A stretch of 64,000 nucleotides of DNA, taken from NCBI GenBank assembly GCA_018398815.1, contig CM031620.1, positions 69,006,590 through 69,070,589 on the forward strand, read 5' to 3'. Both the position numbers and the translations under genes were made by a program. A model generated the notes under the pieces. The model worked only from the letters and a program-made list of their open reading frames with translations. It did not search any database and was not told the origin of the DNA. Below, in pieces: positions 22,336 through 34,841 of this stretch. Within the stretch, counting starts at the first letter, position 1. The number at the start of each line of letters is the position of its first letter. Source of the stretch: Conus ventricosus. Lineage: Eukaryota; Mollusca; Gastropoda; Neogastropoda; Conidae.

Positions 22336-23117
22336 TTTCCAAGGGAAAACTTTTCCTTTTTTTGTTTTTCTTAATGATTACGGTGGACCTTTTTAAAACG
22401 GTGCATTGATGCTACGACTTTAAAATCAAGGGTTTTAAGCTAATTTTGTTTAAAGTGACAAATGTTTTGCAAGCAAAAAAACTACTTGATGTTGATTAAT
22501 ACTTTTTTTCTTTGGTAAACAAATAAAAAAACAAGTACTTTTTAGTCAAATTTGCTTTGGGAAAGAATCATTTAGTTGATAGCAAAAACCTTTAGAAAGT
22601 TAAAACAGTTTATTTGCGAACAAACCCCAAATTTTGTCTTGCATTTCAACAATGAAAGCGGGGGGCCTTTAAAATACTAAAAACGGGGAAAAAAAGAAAC
22701 TTTTTATTTTTTTTTTTTAACTGTCTATTGAAAGCATTTACATTTGGGAAAAAATTCCATTTTCATGAATTTTTTGAAACAATATGTGAACAAAGAAAAA
22801 GGAAAATGTGCTTCACTCTTAATTTGAACACAATTTTTGCTTTTGAATTGTTGAAACCCAAATTGTTTTATCCTTTTAAATTTGTAAAATGTATTTTTGG
22901 GGGAAATTTGGGTGATAAATTATGAAGTTTTTTTTTAGAAAAATTGAAATTTTGAAACTGCTTTTTATGGTGGATCAGGTTTTGTTTCTAAAAAACTTTT
23001 GATTATTAATTTGGGAACTGGCATGGTTACACTTTGGATTCGGCTGAAATGTGTTTAAAGTGAATGATATCCAAAAAAAAAATTTTCTGGGAAAATTTTT
23101 CATCCCGGGAGGGGGGG

Positions 23118-24144
23118 TGTCATGTGACGTAGCCCACATCAAGGCATGGCGCTCCATCACTTATTAGTGATATGAATCTTTCCCCCGTCCACAACAAAGA
23201 AGAATTTTCATGTGGCTTGACATGTAGCGGGCGCCCCCAAAAAATTGTAGTATGACCAAAAAGAAACAAATTGTGGTCTTTGGGGGTGAAAGTGCCCACG
23301 AGGATATTAAAAAGGCGGGAAAAAAGGGGTAAGGGCTGGTCATGTGTTTTAAAACACTGAGATGCACTCACTAGGAAAGGGGGAAAGAGTCATTTTTAAC
23401 CCAGCAAGGGCCTAGAGACTCGAACCTGTCGGACGGGGGTCCTCGTTCTGCCCAGTTTTTACCAGCCCTTAAAACCCTTCACCCACCCCCTTTTACCCTT
23501 CGCCCTTCACCCTTCACCTTTCCCCCCGTGGGTTTTAAAGAGGCCAGGTGTGGGGGATACCCCGGGTATTCAGCCCCACCAGTACCACTCCGGGAAAAGA
23601 GGAAGCTCGCCGTTTCGCAGAGACAGAAAAAGTCGCGAAGAGAATCGAGACTCTTCTCCAGGGGGGGAAAGGTTTCGGGGGGGCAGAAAATTTGTCTCAA
23701 GAGAGAAAGGGAAAGGAGAAAGCGGGGAACTTTTACTTGAGGCAGGCGGGTCCTCAGTGATTACGGAGTTTTTATTATCCGGGTCCGGAAAATTTTGGGT
23801 TAAAGGAATTAAGGGCCATGGCTTTATGAACGAAACTAGACTTTTTTATCTCTCAGTGAAAAGAAATCATTTGTAAAGACTATTTTTTCTCATGTAAAGA
23901 AGATACGGGGTAAGATTGATTTGTTCCCGGTGGGGGAGAGCAGTGTCAGTTTTATTTGTCTCTCAGTGCGGAAGAGATAAGGTGTAAAATCTTTTACAAG
24001 TTGTTGTTGTGCTTAGTAAAGTGTTTTCCCGAAGGAGAGGGGGAAAAAAAACATTCGGTAGTGCCCTTTTGGTGATTGGAAAGATTGCTTGCGTATGGAG
24101 TAAATGCTGTCATAAAATGGGGGTATCAAGAGTGACGTGTGACA
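23118..24144 (+). repeat. 3' LTR of element A
   Basis: It begins TGTCATGTGACG directly after a purine tract (gggaggggggg, 23107-23117) and ends near GTGTGACA at 24144, giving short inverted ends TGTCA / TGACA. It aligns with 14604-15887 over most of its length, with homopolymer-type differences. Confidence 0.7.
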
Positions 24145-24164
24145 AATTTTTTAGCCGTGGGTTA

Positions 24165-27100
24165 AATTTAAAAATAAACTCCCTGCGGCTACAAAACGCC
24201 TTGGCATTGCTAAACCAAAATTAATGGGGGTGCGTTGCAAAAACTTCAAACACACTACAAGAACTCCCCCAGAAAACCCAAATGCAAAACATGGAAACTT
24301 AAAAAATTTAAATAAATCACCGAATTAAAATGCAAAGAAGCAAAAACCAGTTTTCAGAAGAAACAGCTTTTAAAAACAATTAAGTTTCCCCCTTCCTATG
24401 CGGAATTATTACCCCTTGATCGTACTTTAAAACCATCAAAGGCAATTTAATAAAAAATTTTAGCAAAACAGGTAAACAGAAAAGCAAAAAAAGAAAAAGA
24501 AAACTCGGAGGCTGATGACCCAACTTAGGCCGTTTAAAAAAGAAAAATACCCAAAGACTAAAAATCTTGAACAAAAAAACACAAGACAAAAGGACGACTA
24601 CAACCGGGCCCAATTTACGAACTAAATGAATAGAAAAAAGAAACTACCCGGGGAAAATTTTTATAAAAAGACACAACGCACAGAACGAAAACGAACGCTG
24701 TTTTAGAAGCAAGGCGCCATTAGAAAGCTTTAACGGCCTTAGGATTTGAAAATAAGTACACTGGGTGGCTATTACAGGGGGTGGTGGGCAAAGTTCAGGC
24801 CCTCCCCGCCCCCACCCCCCACCTAAAAATCATTGGGAAAAAAACAGCTTGACATCTTGCAGTTTTTTTAAAAAAAAATTAGCGGAAAGCATAGCCCTTT
24901 TTACCGGGTTATATTGGGGGGGTTTGTTAGCGCTTTTGTCTACGCAAGAAAAGTATTTGGCTTTTAAAATGGCCGAGCACTTTGGGCAAGTTCTTTTAAA
25001 TGTCGGGTTAATTTTATAAGAAAAAAGACCAAAGTAACCAGGCCATTTAATCCAAGAACAAGCGCTGTCTTTTTCAAAATTCAGGGGTCATCGCGAACAG
25101 AGTCCGCGAGCTTTTGCTGAGTCTCAATGGCTTTTTGGGGGGGGGCCTCGGGGATTAATACATTCGGGGGTGTTTTTTTATTGTTTTAATATTACTGGCT
25201 CGAAATTTAGGGTCTTTTTTTTTTTTTTCCCCAACCCTTTTCTGTCAATTTTCCCAACAAGAATTTCATTGTTTAGTTCATTATTTTCCCTACCTGGAGT
25301 CGAGGTCAGAAGGAAATTTTATAAACCAGCCAAGGGCAAAGCTACTTTCGTCTTGCGTTTAAAACTTTTTGGTATTTTTTAAAACTTAAGGAAATAAACT
25401 GTAGAATAATGGCGTCCCTAAATTTGGGCAAATTTTTTTTTTGGGCGCAAAGCCAGTAAAGGCAGTTATGCTCGACTTGCCGTGTTTTGCGCCCCTAGCA
25501 AACACCAAACGTAATCGAATAGAGCCCTTTTTTTTTCGTCTATTCCCGCCCTGTTGGGGGCCCCTTAGAAGTGTCTAAGAAAAATTTTCCCATTGTTTTT
25601 ATGCTCTTGCGAGGGACCCGGGCCCCCAACATTTGCCAAAAAAGAAAGATTTAAAAAGGGGGATGCCGTCATAGTTATACTTTCTGTGCGTGCCCCCGAA
25701 AAAAAGTCGCCTAGCCATGATATGTCCAATTTTTGCAAAGCCTGTTTGATGTTAAAATTTGAATTCGTTACAACCCAAAACCCATGTCATTCTGTTGCAA
25801 AGTGTTTTAAATGGTTTGCATTTGGTAATGGCGCTTGAAGTTCAGCAAAAAACGCCGAAGGGTGTAATAGAAATGAAATCTTACACTGACCTCACCAAAA
25901 GGGATCATGGTGATTTAAATGACCATACGACCCCCACACCCATTTTGATGGAAAAAACACACAAAGTTAACTGGTTCTGATAAACCTGCATCGATGACTA
26001 AACCCGCTTTCTTGAGTGGTCTTTTTCCAATGGGGGGTTTAAGATAGCCTTCAAGGGAGACTCACCCCTTTATGAAAAGGGGGGCAGTGGGGGTCACAGC
26101 AATGTCAAAGATCAGTTGCTTTTTTTTTAAGATTGTATGCGGCCCAACAGAATTTTTTCACCGAATTTGAATGCACTAAATTTTTATTTCTTAAAAAAAA
26201 AATTTTTTGTAACAATAAACACAAGACCGTCCTTCGTTTTTAAACATCAAATGATAACAATTGCGGGGCCAAAACGTCGCGCCCATAAAATATTTAAAAA
26301 TCGATTTTTTAAAATAAGTGAACCAGGAAGAATAAAAAGGTTTAAAAAGAATTGATAAAACGGGCCAAATTAGGAGTTAAAAATACCAGTTATTAGGGGG
26401 TTTTGCTCACAAAAAAAGCAAAGATAAATTTTACATAACTCCAAACTTTTAACAATGCGAATCGAAAACAAAGTTAACTTCAAGCCCGAAGAAAAAGGGG
26501 GTTCTATTTTTTTAAAGGGCAGCTAAAATGTTAGGGTTTACAGCAACAAATTTTAGATTTAGATTACCCCAACCAAAACTACTTATGAGGGGGAAAGTCC
26601 GCTCGATCTGCTTACATTCATTACTCTATTTCATTTTGGGTGACTGAGCACTGATGAAAACTTAATGACGGGAAGGGCCCCCAACTGTTTTTAAAAGCTC
26701 TTCCGCAGGAAAAACTGCTATTTCGATTGAAAATTTTACAATTCCTAATTTACAGTTTAAAAAATTAGTTTTTGGGAGGGGCTTATTTTAAAATAAAAAT
26801 CAAAGACAAAAAGCGGGGGAAATTTTTTGAAATGTGATAAACCTTCACATTTTTTTTGGAAATAAAAAAAACTGTACTAAAAAAAAAATGTCGCGGGGCC
26901 CCGAAGAACGGAGTTACATTAGCGCCTGTAAGGGGTTTTAACCTTAGAATTAAAAAACCTTTCAGATGTTGCGGACTTTGAACAAACGGTGAGATAGGCC
27001 TTTGTATGGTTTTGAGTACACAAAGATGGGGATTAAAAATGCAAAGAGGTTGGGGGACAGCAAAAATTTTCCAAACAAACAACTGCGCAATCAGAGCAAA

Positions 27101-28345
27101 AAAGTTGGGCCAAAATAATAAAAATAGTTCAAACCACCTCAAATGGGACTTTAAAACCCTTTTAAATGGGGGAAAAAAATTTAATTCAAAGCCCTTTACA
27201 TATTTTAAACCGTCAAAAAAAAATTTTAGAAAAGCATTCACTCTGGGCCCCTTTTCTGTAAGTCCCTTTTGCCCCACGACAAAGCGGGAAAAAAATGAAA
27301 AAACGCGTATGGGAAAAAACAGACATCCTCCACAGAAAAAAAACAGTTGTAAAAAAAAACTTTTACAAAATTACAGTTCTTTTCCAAGCAAAAATTTGGG
27401 GACATTTACAATGATATTTGAAATTTCTGTCTTTAAAGATGGAAGGGATGGGGTTGTGGGGGTTAGGGATGACCTTAAAAAGGAAATTTAAAATAGCGGA
27501 AAAAATTAGACTTTAAACCCTTAAAAAGTTTTTGTCGTCGTCTTCACAATGGTGAGGATTTAAGATAAAACAACAAGCAACAAAATCAATGTTGACTTAA
27601 ATAAAACAATCTTCAGAACTGAATTGTTAATCTTACACATTTTGGGCCCCGGGGTTTATTATACGAACAAGTTTTGACAGAGAGTAGAAAAAAAAAAAAA
27701 CTGGATTAGATTTAAATTCTGTTATAAAACATGGGCATTAAACTTTTTACAAAAACTCCTCATTGCCATTTATTGTGGCAGACTTTTTTGGGGAAAAAAA
27801 ATTTTTTATCCTCGACCCTTTTCAAAAAGTTTATCGTTAAATTTTGATCAATTTAAATTTTTTCCCAACCTTAAAAGGAAAAAAGCATATCTAATAAAGG
27901 TTTATATGACAGATGATGACTAATTTAGTTGATCCAGGGAAAAAACTGGTGATTTTTAGAAAAGTTTTAAAAGAGTTTGAAAGGGAACCCGACACTATTT
28001 ATTTTAAAATGCTGTTTTGCCCGAAAGAAAATGTTAAAAAAAAAAAATACTTTTCAAAAGGCTTTCAGGGAGACATCTGGAATAATTTTGGATTTTTGCA
28101 AAATAAAACTCAGTTTTAAAAAAAACTTTTGAGAACATTAAAGACTGTGTTCTATTTCTATAAAACAGAGACTCATTGATGAATGTTTTTCGGAAAAGAT
28201 TTATTTAAAAAGACCAGGGGAAAACCACAGGGTTAAACAAAAACTAAATCGAAAAGTTTAGTAAATTATATTGAAAACGGATAAACCCACACAGTATGTT
28301 TTGTTTTTAATAACGTTTTTTTTAGTATTGAATCTTTCTTTTAGA
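24165..28345. mobile_element. Polinton/Maverick-like block, noisy copy 1
   Basis: Collinear with 42940-47100: shared landmarks include 'tccgctcgatctgcttacattcatta' (26597 and 45361), 'gtggctattacaggg' (24765 and 43570), and the ATPase segment (27690-28310, 46455-47050, 48740-49350). Reading frames are destroyed by homopolymer-type errors, so genes other than the ATPase cannot be named. Similarity with the other copies ends at 28345 within the sequence AGAGAAC-TATAAA, the very start of the hairpin at 49415. Confidence 0.65.
27690..28310 (+). pseudogene. Packaging-type ATPase, noisy copy 1
   Basis: This aligns base by base, with many gaps, to the clean copy at 48740-49350: for example 'aaaaactcctcattgccatttattgtggcagac' and the downstream GATCCAGG…AAAACTGGT and CCCGAAAGAAAATG segments. 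No continuous frame survives and the Walker A region is unreadable. Either a decayed element or a low-quality consensus. Confidence 0.55.
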
Positions 28346-28542
28346 GAACGATAAATGCCAATCCTGGGGCACTTTTTGCCCCGGGAAAAATGGTTTGAGG
28401 GCGAAAGTGAGTCAGGGGTTGGCATTTTAAATTCCTCAAAGACTGAAAGGCCCTACGGATTTTGGTTGGGGGGCGTTTGTGTGACCCATGCCAAATCCAT
28501 CCCTCTTTTGTTAGCTCTGCCTCTCCTCTCTCTCTCTCTCTC

Positions 28543-28592
<50 letters not shown>

Positions 28593-30295
28593 CCCCCCTC
28601 CCCCCTCTCTCTTTCTCTCTCTCTTTTCTGCTGTCTGTCTGTCTGTTTGTCCCCGTCTCTCTCTCTATACACATTCACTCTCACTCCTCTCACGGTTTTT
28701 CCCCTTCGCATGTGTGTGTGCATGTGCGCGTGCGTGCCGCCGGGCCGGCGCACGGTGTTGTGTTGGTGTGTAAAGTGCGCGCACCTTTCCTGAGTATTGG
28801 GGATGGGAAATGGGGGTGTGTGTGTGTGTGTGTTTGTGTTGTGTGGTGTGTGTGTGTTGTGCGTGCGTGCGGCCAGCTCATGTGCAGGGGCCATGTGCCC
28901 GCTTTTGGGGAGACGAGAGAAAGAGGAGAGAGTTGAAAATTTTTGCCTTCTCCCAAGCAAACTGGATGAATGTGTGCGCTGTTTGAAATTTTATTTGTGT
29001 GGAGAGCGGCCTGTGCCTGCCTGTTGCAGCGTCTGTGGGTTTGGTTTTGTGTGTGTGTGTTGTGTGTGTGTGTGTGTGTTGTGTGTGTGTGTGAGGCAGA
29101 CGTTGACGACAGAAGGTAGCACGGAGGCGGAGGCGTTGTCGCCATGGGGCACTCCACAAGGAAAGGGGGGGCACTGGGCCGAGCAGCTCTGACCTGGGGC
29201 ACCAAAAACCACCTCCTGGGTCTGGCCCCTGTCCCCCCAGGGCACTGTATGGGTGTGGGATGGGATGATGAGGTGAGATGATGAGGGGTGCTGATCTGAT
29301 GATGGTGATGGGGATGGGGATGGGGATGATATGGTGAGATGATATGGGGATGGTGAGATGATGGGGATGATGATGAATGGTGATGAGAGATGATGGGGGA
29401 TGATGAGGGCCAGTGGTCCCGACCCTCTGACCGGGCACCAAGACCCCCTCCTGGGTCTGGCCAGCTGTCAACAGGGCCCCTGAGGGGGGATGGATGATGA
29501 GAGATATGGGTGATGGGGACTGTGTCCTGACACTCTGACCTGGGGCACCAAGACCACCTCCTGGGTTTTGGGTAGCGTCACACAGGTCCGAATGGATGAG
29601 GGGGATGATGGTGTATGAGGTGATGGTGATGATGATGATGATAGAGTGGTGTGGTGGTGGTGTGATGGTGATGATGAGAGAAGATGACGGTGATGATGAC
29701 GATGAGAGGTGGGATATGATGACGTGATGAGATGGTGATGATAAGGGAGATATGAGGTAAGAAGAGACGGGGAGATGGAAGATGATGAGATGATGGTGTT
29801 AAGGGTATGAAGATGATGATGATGATGATATTTTTTTCCTTTTTCAAAATTTAAGTGCAGTTTTGTCCCCCCGACTCCCCCGCTTTTTGTCTCTGGCTTT
29901 GGGGAATGTGGGTTTGTGGGTTTTAGTTCGTGCTGTGCCATGCATGCTGCTTTTGTTGTTTTTGTGTGTTGTTGTGTGTGTGTGTGGGGTTTTGGGGTGT
30001 GTGGTGGGGAGTGGCACGCGCGCGCATTTTGTATTAGTATTTGATGTACGCGTCTTTTTGTGCGATTTAATCATAAAAATTTAGTCACGGGTCCAAGTTT
30101 ACAAAATGATGATGAAAAAACCACCCCGATGATGTGGAACATTTCGTGCGATGATAACGTTGGGTTTTGCCCAAACAGTGCCATGGGCCTCTATCCTGAA
30201 TCCCCCCTTCCGCTTCCTCGCCCCCCCCCCCCCCCCCCCCCACACTCCCCCCCCTCCTCCACACTCCCCCTCCCCACCCCCCGAACGTGCTCATC
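28346..30295. repeat. Low-complexity cluster: (CT)n, (GT)n and GATG-rich repeats
   Basis: (CT)n at 28516-28590 and 28605-28665, (GT)n at 28816-28860 and 29048-29092, then a (GATGATGGG)n-like field at 29255-29845 on the plus strand. Three copies of a roughly 37-bp unit with 'ctgacctggggcaccaagaccacctcctgggt' lie at about 29188-29225, 29427-29462 and 29535-29572. A possible small minus-strand exon at 29100-29196 (GQSCSAQCPPFPCG) abuts the first copy; I cannot confirm it. All long frames here come from dinucleotide runs. Confidence 0.75.
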
Positions 30296-30436
30296 AAACA
30301 TCCATTCAAACCCGCTGGTGGCAGAGACGGGCGGGAGTGACAGCCTGGAGATACCCCCGGGGGGAGCCACCTTTTTGGGGGACGGGGGACCTGTTTGCCT
30401 GCTCCCTCCTGACCGGCTCCACAAGGCGGGAAAAAC
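30296..30436 (+). CDS. Possible exon, unidentified
   Basis: The plus strand reads NPLVAETGGSDSLEIPPGGA then FLGDGGPVCLLPPDRLHKAG with no stop, ending at a donor-like CCAAG|GTGAGATC (about 30440). Upstream is a C-rich run (30222-30270) that could serve as a pyrimidine tract. No domain is recognised. The surrounding sequence is noisy, and the G runs at 30357-30385 may hide indels. Confidence 0.3.
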
Positions 30437-30650
30437 CCAAGGTGAGATCAGATAGACAATGGGGTTTCGCCCGGCCCACCGCAAAGGGCCATATCAGGGT
30501 TTAAAAATCAGGGTAAGATAAGAAGTGTTTCTTTTACCCAGCCACCGCAAAGGGGATACAGGGCTGTAAAAATCGGGTAAGATAAAGAGAGTGTTGCTTT
30601 TAGCCCAGCCACCGAGAAAGCCCATATCAGGCTGTAAACATCAGGTGGTT
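30432..30650. repeat. About 70-bp minisatellite carrying donor sites
   Basis: Three units: each has 'cagccaccgcaaaggg', then 'atcagg(g)ctgtaaaaatcagg(g)taagata'. The first starts at the donor of the possible exon ending near 30436. The repeated CAGGTAAGAT / CAGGGTAAGAT resembles the 5' splice-site consensus. Confidence 0.75.
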
Positions 30651-30876
30651 GCCACTGGGGGCTTTTAGTCTCTGCACACATGGCCATGGGGACGGGATTT
30701 CTTTTGTCTTCTTTTTGTTTTTAAACCCTTTCTGAACGCCTGTGTGGCTGTGCACCTAAACATTCAACTCCCGAATTTCGCAGTTTTTCGTTCTTAGTGA
30801 ACGGAAAACTTTTTCCCGACTTTTTATCGTTATCCCTCCCCACGTCTGTCCAAAAACTTGTTTTTGAAAAGAAATG

Positions 30877-30976
30877 NNNNNNNNNNNNNNNNNNNNNNNN
30901 NNNNNNNNNNNNNNNNNNNNNNNNNNNNNNNNNNNNNNNNNNNNNNNNNNNNNNNNNNNNNNNNNNNNNNNNNNNN
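30877..30976. other. Assembly gap, 100 N
   Basis: Exactly one hundred N, a fixed-size scaffold gap. Sequence quality changes across it: noisy to the left, clean for about 570 bases to the right. Confidence 0.99.
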
Positions 30977-31550
30977 ATATTTACCCCATGATACAATTAG
31001 GCAAAAAAGATTTAAGTACGCACTTACAGTCATTGACATAGCTTCAAGATACAAAGATGCAGAACCATTAACACAAAAGAGTGCTTCTGCTGTTGCTGTT
31101 GCCAACGAGGCCCGCTAACTTATCCTCGCATGATTCAAGTCGATGATGGAAAAGAATTTAAAGGCCAAGTGAATCAATTATTGTTAAAACATAGAGTTAC
31201 CATTAAAAGAGGCATTCCGGGAGTTCACAGATCACAGGCTTTAGTTGAAAACTTTAACAAACAGTTATCTGAAAGGCTTTTCTCCTACCAGTATCACAGA
31301 GAGCTGATTGACAATTCTCGCAACACAGAATGGGTTAGAAGACTGCCCTCAGTTCTACGTGCAATGAATAATGAAGAATTTAAATTAAGGTCTAAAACAG
31401 TCAAGCAATCAAAAACAAACAATAAATGCTGTTGAAGGAGAGTCTTCATCCAGAAACTATTACCATTTGGTTTGAAAGTAGGTACCTTTATTTGCGGAGA
31501 AGCAGAAGGGGACACTCGCTTCAGGGCAACAGATCAGTTAGTTGCCGTAT
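30977..31550 (+). CDS. Polinton-type integrase, clean C-terminal part
   Basis: A retroviral-type (DDE, RNase H fold) integrase of the kind carried by Polinton/Maverick elements and their viral relatives, which inserts the linear element DNA into the host genome. Catalytic residues can be seen: Asp in ALTVIDIASRYK (codon 31035-31037), Asp in MIQVDDGKEF (31142-31144) and Glu in ALVENFNKQL (31247-31249), with 34 residues between the second and third. The N-terminus is lost in the gap. Frame changes occur between the first and second catalytic blocks (31105-31130) and near 31390, after which the frame runs into a stop at about 31433. The region after 31550 is unrelated noisy sequence. A noisy second copy lies at 35950-36960. 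Confidence 0.75.
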
Positions 31551-34500
31551 GAATAAAAATTTAGATTGGTTTTTTTAAAAAACTCCCTTTTCTTCGGTTC
31601 CCTATCCTCTGCGCCTCTTTACCATACACAGTAGTTCCACAAGGGCCCCGTGTTGTTCATTGTCTTGTGTTACTTCTTAGAGAGTGGTTTTTTTGGATTC
31701 TCGGCCATTTTGTATTTTAGTTCTGCATTCTCGCGCGATTTTTTTGAAATCGCAGAGGAAAAGTTTGTCCTTTAATTTTTTTTTCCCAGAGAAATTAAAC
31801 AAATTGTTTTAAATTTTATTAAGCACATGCGATGGTTGTTTAAAATGACTGCATAACAGCACAAATGTAAAATCGAAATGTCTTGTTTAAAACAGGTTTT
31901 CCATAATCAAGATTTTTTTTGACCAATTTTTCCTTATTTGTTGGGTTTTTTTCTAATCTTGAGGACCAAATTTTCTTAATTGTAAAAGCGGGTTAAAGTT
32001 ACAAAAAACATTCCAACTTTTTACTTTTTCTTTAAATTTTATATCATTTTGATTTTCTTTATGTGTTTTCTTTCCCGGCCACTTGCCTCTTTTTTGTTTT
32101 ATTCATTATGTTAGTAAATTTCAGAGAATTTATTATCATTCAGGCTTTTTCTTTTCATTTTATCCGAATAAAAGTGTGAATCGTCTGTAGAGTAATATCT
32201 TTAAAAGGGGGTAGGGGGTCCCTCAGGGTGTGCAGGCATTTAAAGGCCCTTAAGTGATTTTCGTCTCTTTTTTAATGGCAGCTTTTCTGGGGCTATTTTA
32301 AGGCTATTTGAAAAGTGGAGAGAAGGACCCCCTTGTCTTAGCCTGTTTAACGGGAAAAAATTCTTGAAAACCAACCCAAGTAATGTTTACTACTCTCGGT
32401 ATTTCCCCTAATCTTTAACCATTGACAAAATTTCCCCAAACCCAAAATTTGTTGGAAAGCCCAACAAAAATTTTCCTTTTGGGGAAAATGAGTCAAAAGC
32501 CGGCGGTAATCAACGCCAACAGAATACCGGCTTTTCTGTTGTTCATCAATCTTAACATCCATTTTTGTCAAACCCCCATTGTACTGTTTTTTTCCTTTTT
32601 AAACCCCAAACCTGGTTTTCATTGAAAATCAAGTGTTTTCTTTGTTGGCAAAAAGCAAAACACTTAGCAATAAATTTTCTTCTCTTCAATTTTTTTTTTT
32701 TAAATTTTTTTTTTTTAAAAGTTCAATTTTTTCCCAATCATTTATAACGATAAAGAATTGTTAACCTGCATTGTTTTCCCCCACTATTAATTGTTCGCAA
32801 TTATTTTAAATCTGTTTTGTGAGAATATTGGGCGCCAATTGGCCGTTCTCCGTAGGGGGAAATTCAGTTGTTTTTGGTAGCAGAAACTTAAAAGGGGGGT
32901 CGCTCAATCCCCCTAAACCCAGTTTGGGACAGTTAACCCTTAACCCCCCCCTTTTTGTTCTCTGAAAGTTGTCTTCATAACCAAAAAAAAAAGTGTTTTA
33001 TAAAAAAAAAATTTACTGTGTGGATTTTCCGTTTTCAATACAAATTTTCCCCTAAATTTTCAGATTTTTTTTTGTTTTCCTGTTTTTTTCTGTCTTTTTA
33101 AATAAAAAATCCCAAAAACTCTTCGCATCTGGCGCTTTTATTGATCACTTGGATCTCCTTGAGACCCCAGGGCGCCTGGGGCCCAAGCCAGACCGGGGCA
33201 ATATAAAAGGGCAGATGTGAAGGGTTTTGAGATTTGCCTCCAACGTGTATACTTTTACGGGTTCCCGCTCTTTTTTTCAAATTTTGGGGGCAATCCCCTA
33301 CCCCTTTTAGTGTTTCCCCCCAGATTTGGGTTTGGGCGTTCATGCCGCGCAGTGCCCCCCAAATTTTTTAAACCAATTGGTTTGCGGATTTTAGCGCCCA
33401 TGCCCAAACACGAAATGGGAAGGATCCTTGGGGGGTAGGGAAAAGGGCCAAATTTTGACTTTTGCAATCCATAAAAACAAGTTTTAAACTCCCGCAGGAT
33501 ATTCTCAATTTATTTTTTTTTTTGTTTATATATTCCTGGACACGAAAGTTTAAAATTCTTTTGGTGTTTGTTGCGTGTAAAGTTGTTTTTTATTTTTGTA
33601 AAAAAAAATTAAAAGTAATTAAAAAAAAGTGTTTTACCTTACTTTTTAGTCCTATTTTTTTAATAAAATTTTTTTTAAATTTTTTATTATTTGAATATAA
33701 AATGCTGCTTTTAATCTAAAATGTGAAAAAATTACTTGAGGGCGGGGGGGCCCAAAAATTTAAATTTGGGGAAAAACTCCGCAGGCATTTTCTTGGGGGC
33801 CTAAATTTAGATTTTTGGTCAGGGCCGCGTCGCCCCCCCTGGCTATGAAATTTTGTGTAATTTGCCCGGGTGGTTTGCTTTGGGGGTCCCCCTATTTTGT
33901 AAAGTGACAAATGCGTCGCCCCATCTCATTTTGAAGCGATAATTAAAGGGGTTTTGCAAAAAGGAAAGCATGAAAGGAAAAGAATGTAAAATGGATTGGT
34001 TTTTATTTTAGTTTCTAAAGTCCCCTTGGTTTTATTCAAGTCGTTCAAGTTTTTTTAAAGTTCTTAATAAAAGTAACCTCAAGTTCTTAATCAAGTCCCC
34101 CCAAAGTTCTAACAAGTTTTTTATCAAGTACCCCAAGTTCTTAATATTTTTTTATAATACCTCAAGTTCTTAAAAGTTCTTGTCAAGTCCCAAAATTTCT
34201 TACTAAGTCACCTCAAGATTGTAATTAAGTTCCTCTAAGTAAAACCCCAATTTCTATTCAAGTTTTTTAAAATTTTTCAAAAAAAACAATACATTCTATG
34301 TTTTTTTTTTAAAATGTAGTTGTCTAATATAGTACAAACATGCTTCAAAAAAGCGTCATCGTGAGGATGTCTTGCAGCGCCCTTGGCGGAGTTGGTCCAA
34401 TAGATCTTAATGAAGTTCTTACTTGTAAGCCCCGTTTGTTACAATTTGGTTTTTGGGAAATGTTTTTTATAGACCCCATGTCTTTATTTTTGACTCCTCT

Positions 34501-34565
34501 TTTTTAAACAAATAATAATCCGTCATGATTTTTTTTATCAAAAAAAAAAAATTTTTTTAAAAAAA
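31551..34565. other. Noisy sequence, no gene identifiable
   Basis: Dominated by A, T and G homopolymers with no frame longer than about 85 codons. A 'caagttcttaatcaagtcccc' repeat of about ten irregular units occupies 34028-34262. I searched by eye for B-family DNA polymerase motifs (YGDTDS-like), expected in a Polinton, and did not find them. Confidence 0.5.
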
Positions 34566-34841
34566 TTAAATTCTTAAAGTATTATTGCATTTGAAATGGA
34601 TCAAAATGATCTTTTGTTGTTGGGGGGTTTGGCGCTTTTTGTTTGGCTTTGTATTTAGTGGTTCAGATTTTTTTGATGCTTTGGTTTTCGCCGCGTTGTT
34701 TATATATTCTATAACGTAATAAACCCCCAGCAGCAAGGGCCCCAAAAAAACAACTCTTTTAAGTTCAATATTCCGAAGCTTTGGTGTTATAGGTTTGAAT
34801 AACTGTTCTTGTTCTGGCGTTTTTATGTGGATTTGAAACAA
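34566..34841 (-). CDS. Small membrane protein of the Polinton-like region, unidentified
   Basis: A minus-strand frame of 91 codons containing KLRNIELKRVVFLG then PLLLGVYYVIEYINNAAKTK: one hydrophobic segment flanked by basic residues, then a Lys/Gln-rich tail. It stands out because the frame and codon texture are retained in an otherwise noisy tract. A related frame continues upstream (34765-34974) with a single-base shift. Its neighbours suggest an element gene, but I recognise no family. Confidence 0.35.
   Translation of the reverse strand: MFQIHIKTPEQEQLFKPITPKLRNIELKRVVFLGPLLLGVYYVIEYINNAAKTKASKKSEPLNTKPNKKRQTPQQQKIILIHFKCNNTLRI

Larger units (their letters stand above)
14604..24144 (+). 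mobile_element. Ty3/gypsy element A, Gmr1-like pol order, degraded
   Basis: Two related LTRs (about 14604-15887 and 23118-24144) enclose gag-like sequence (17.7-18.8 kb), an aspartic protease (19.05-19.42 kb), an integrase (19.6-20.8 kb), then reverse transcriptase and RNase H (21.0-22.3 kb). Integrase before RT is the reverse of the usual Ty3/gypsy order but is the order described for Gmr1-like gypsy elements. Every domain is broken by many frame changes and stops; the damage worsens towards the right, where homopolymer-type errors dominate, so part of it is probably poor consensus. The right LTR is followed within tens of bases by Polinton-like sequence. Confidence 0.8.

Noticed and set aside
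28355..29941. Several 100-200 codon frames
   Set aside because: Produced by (CT)n, (GT)n and GATG repeats.
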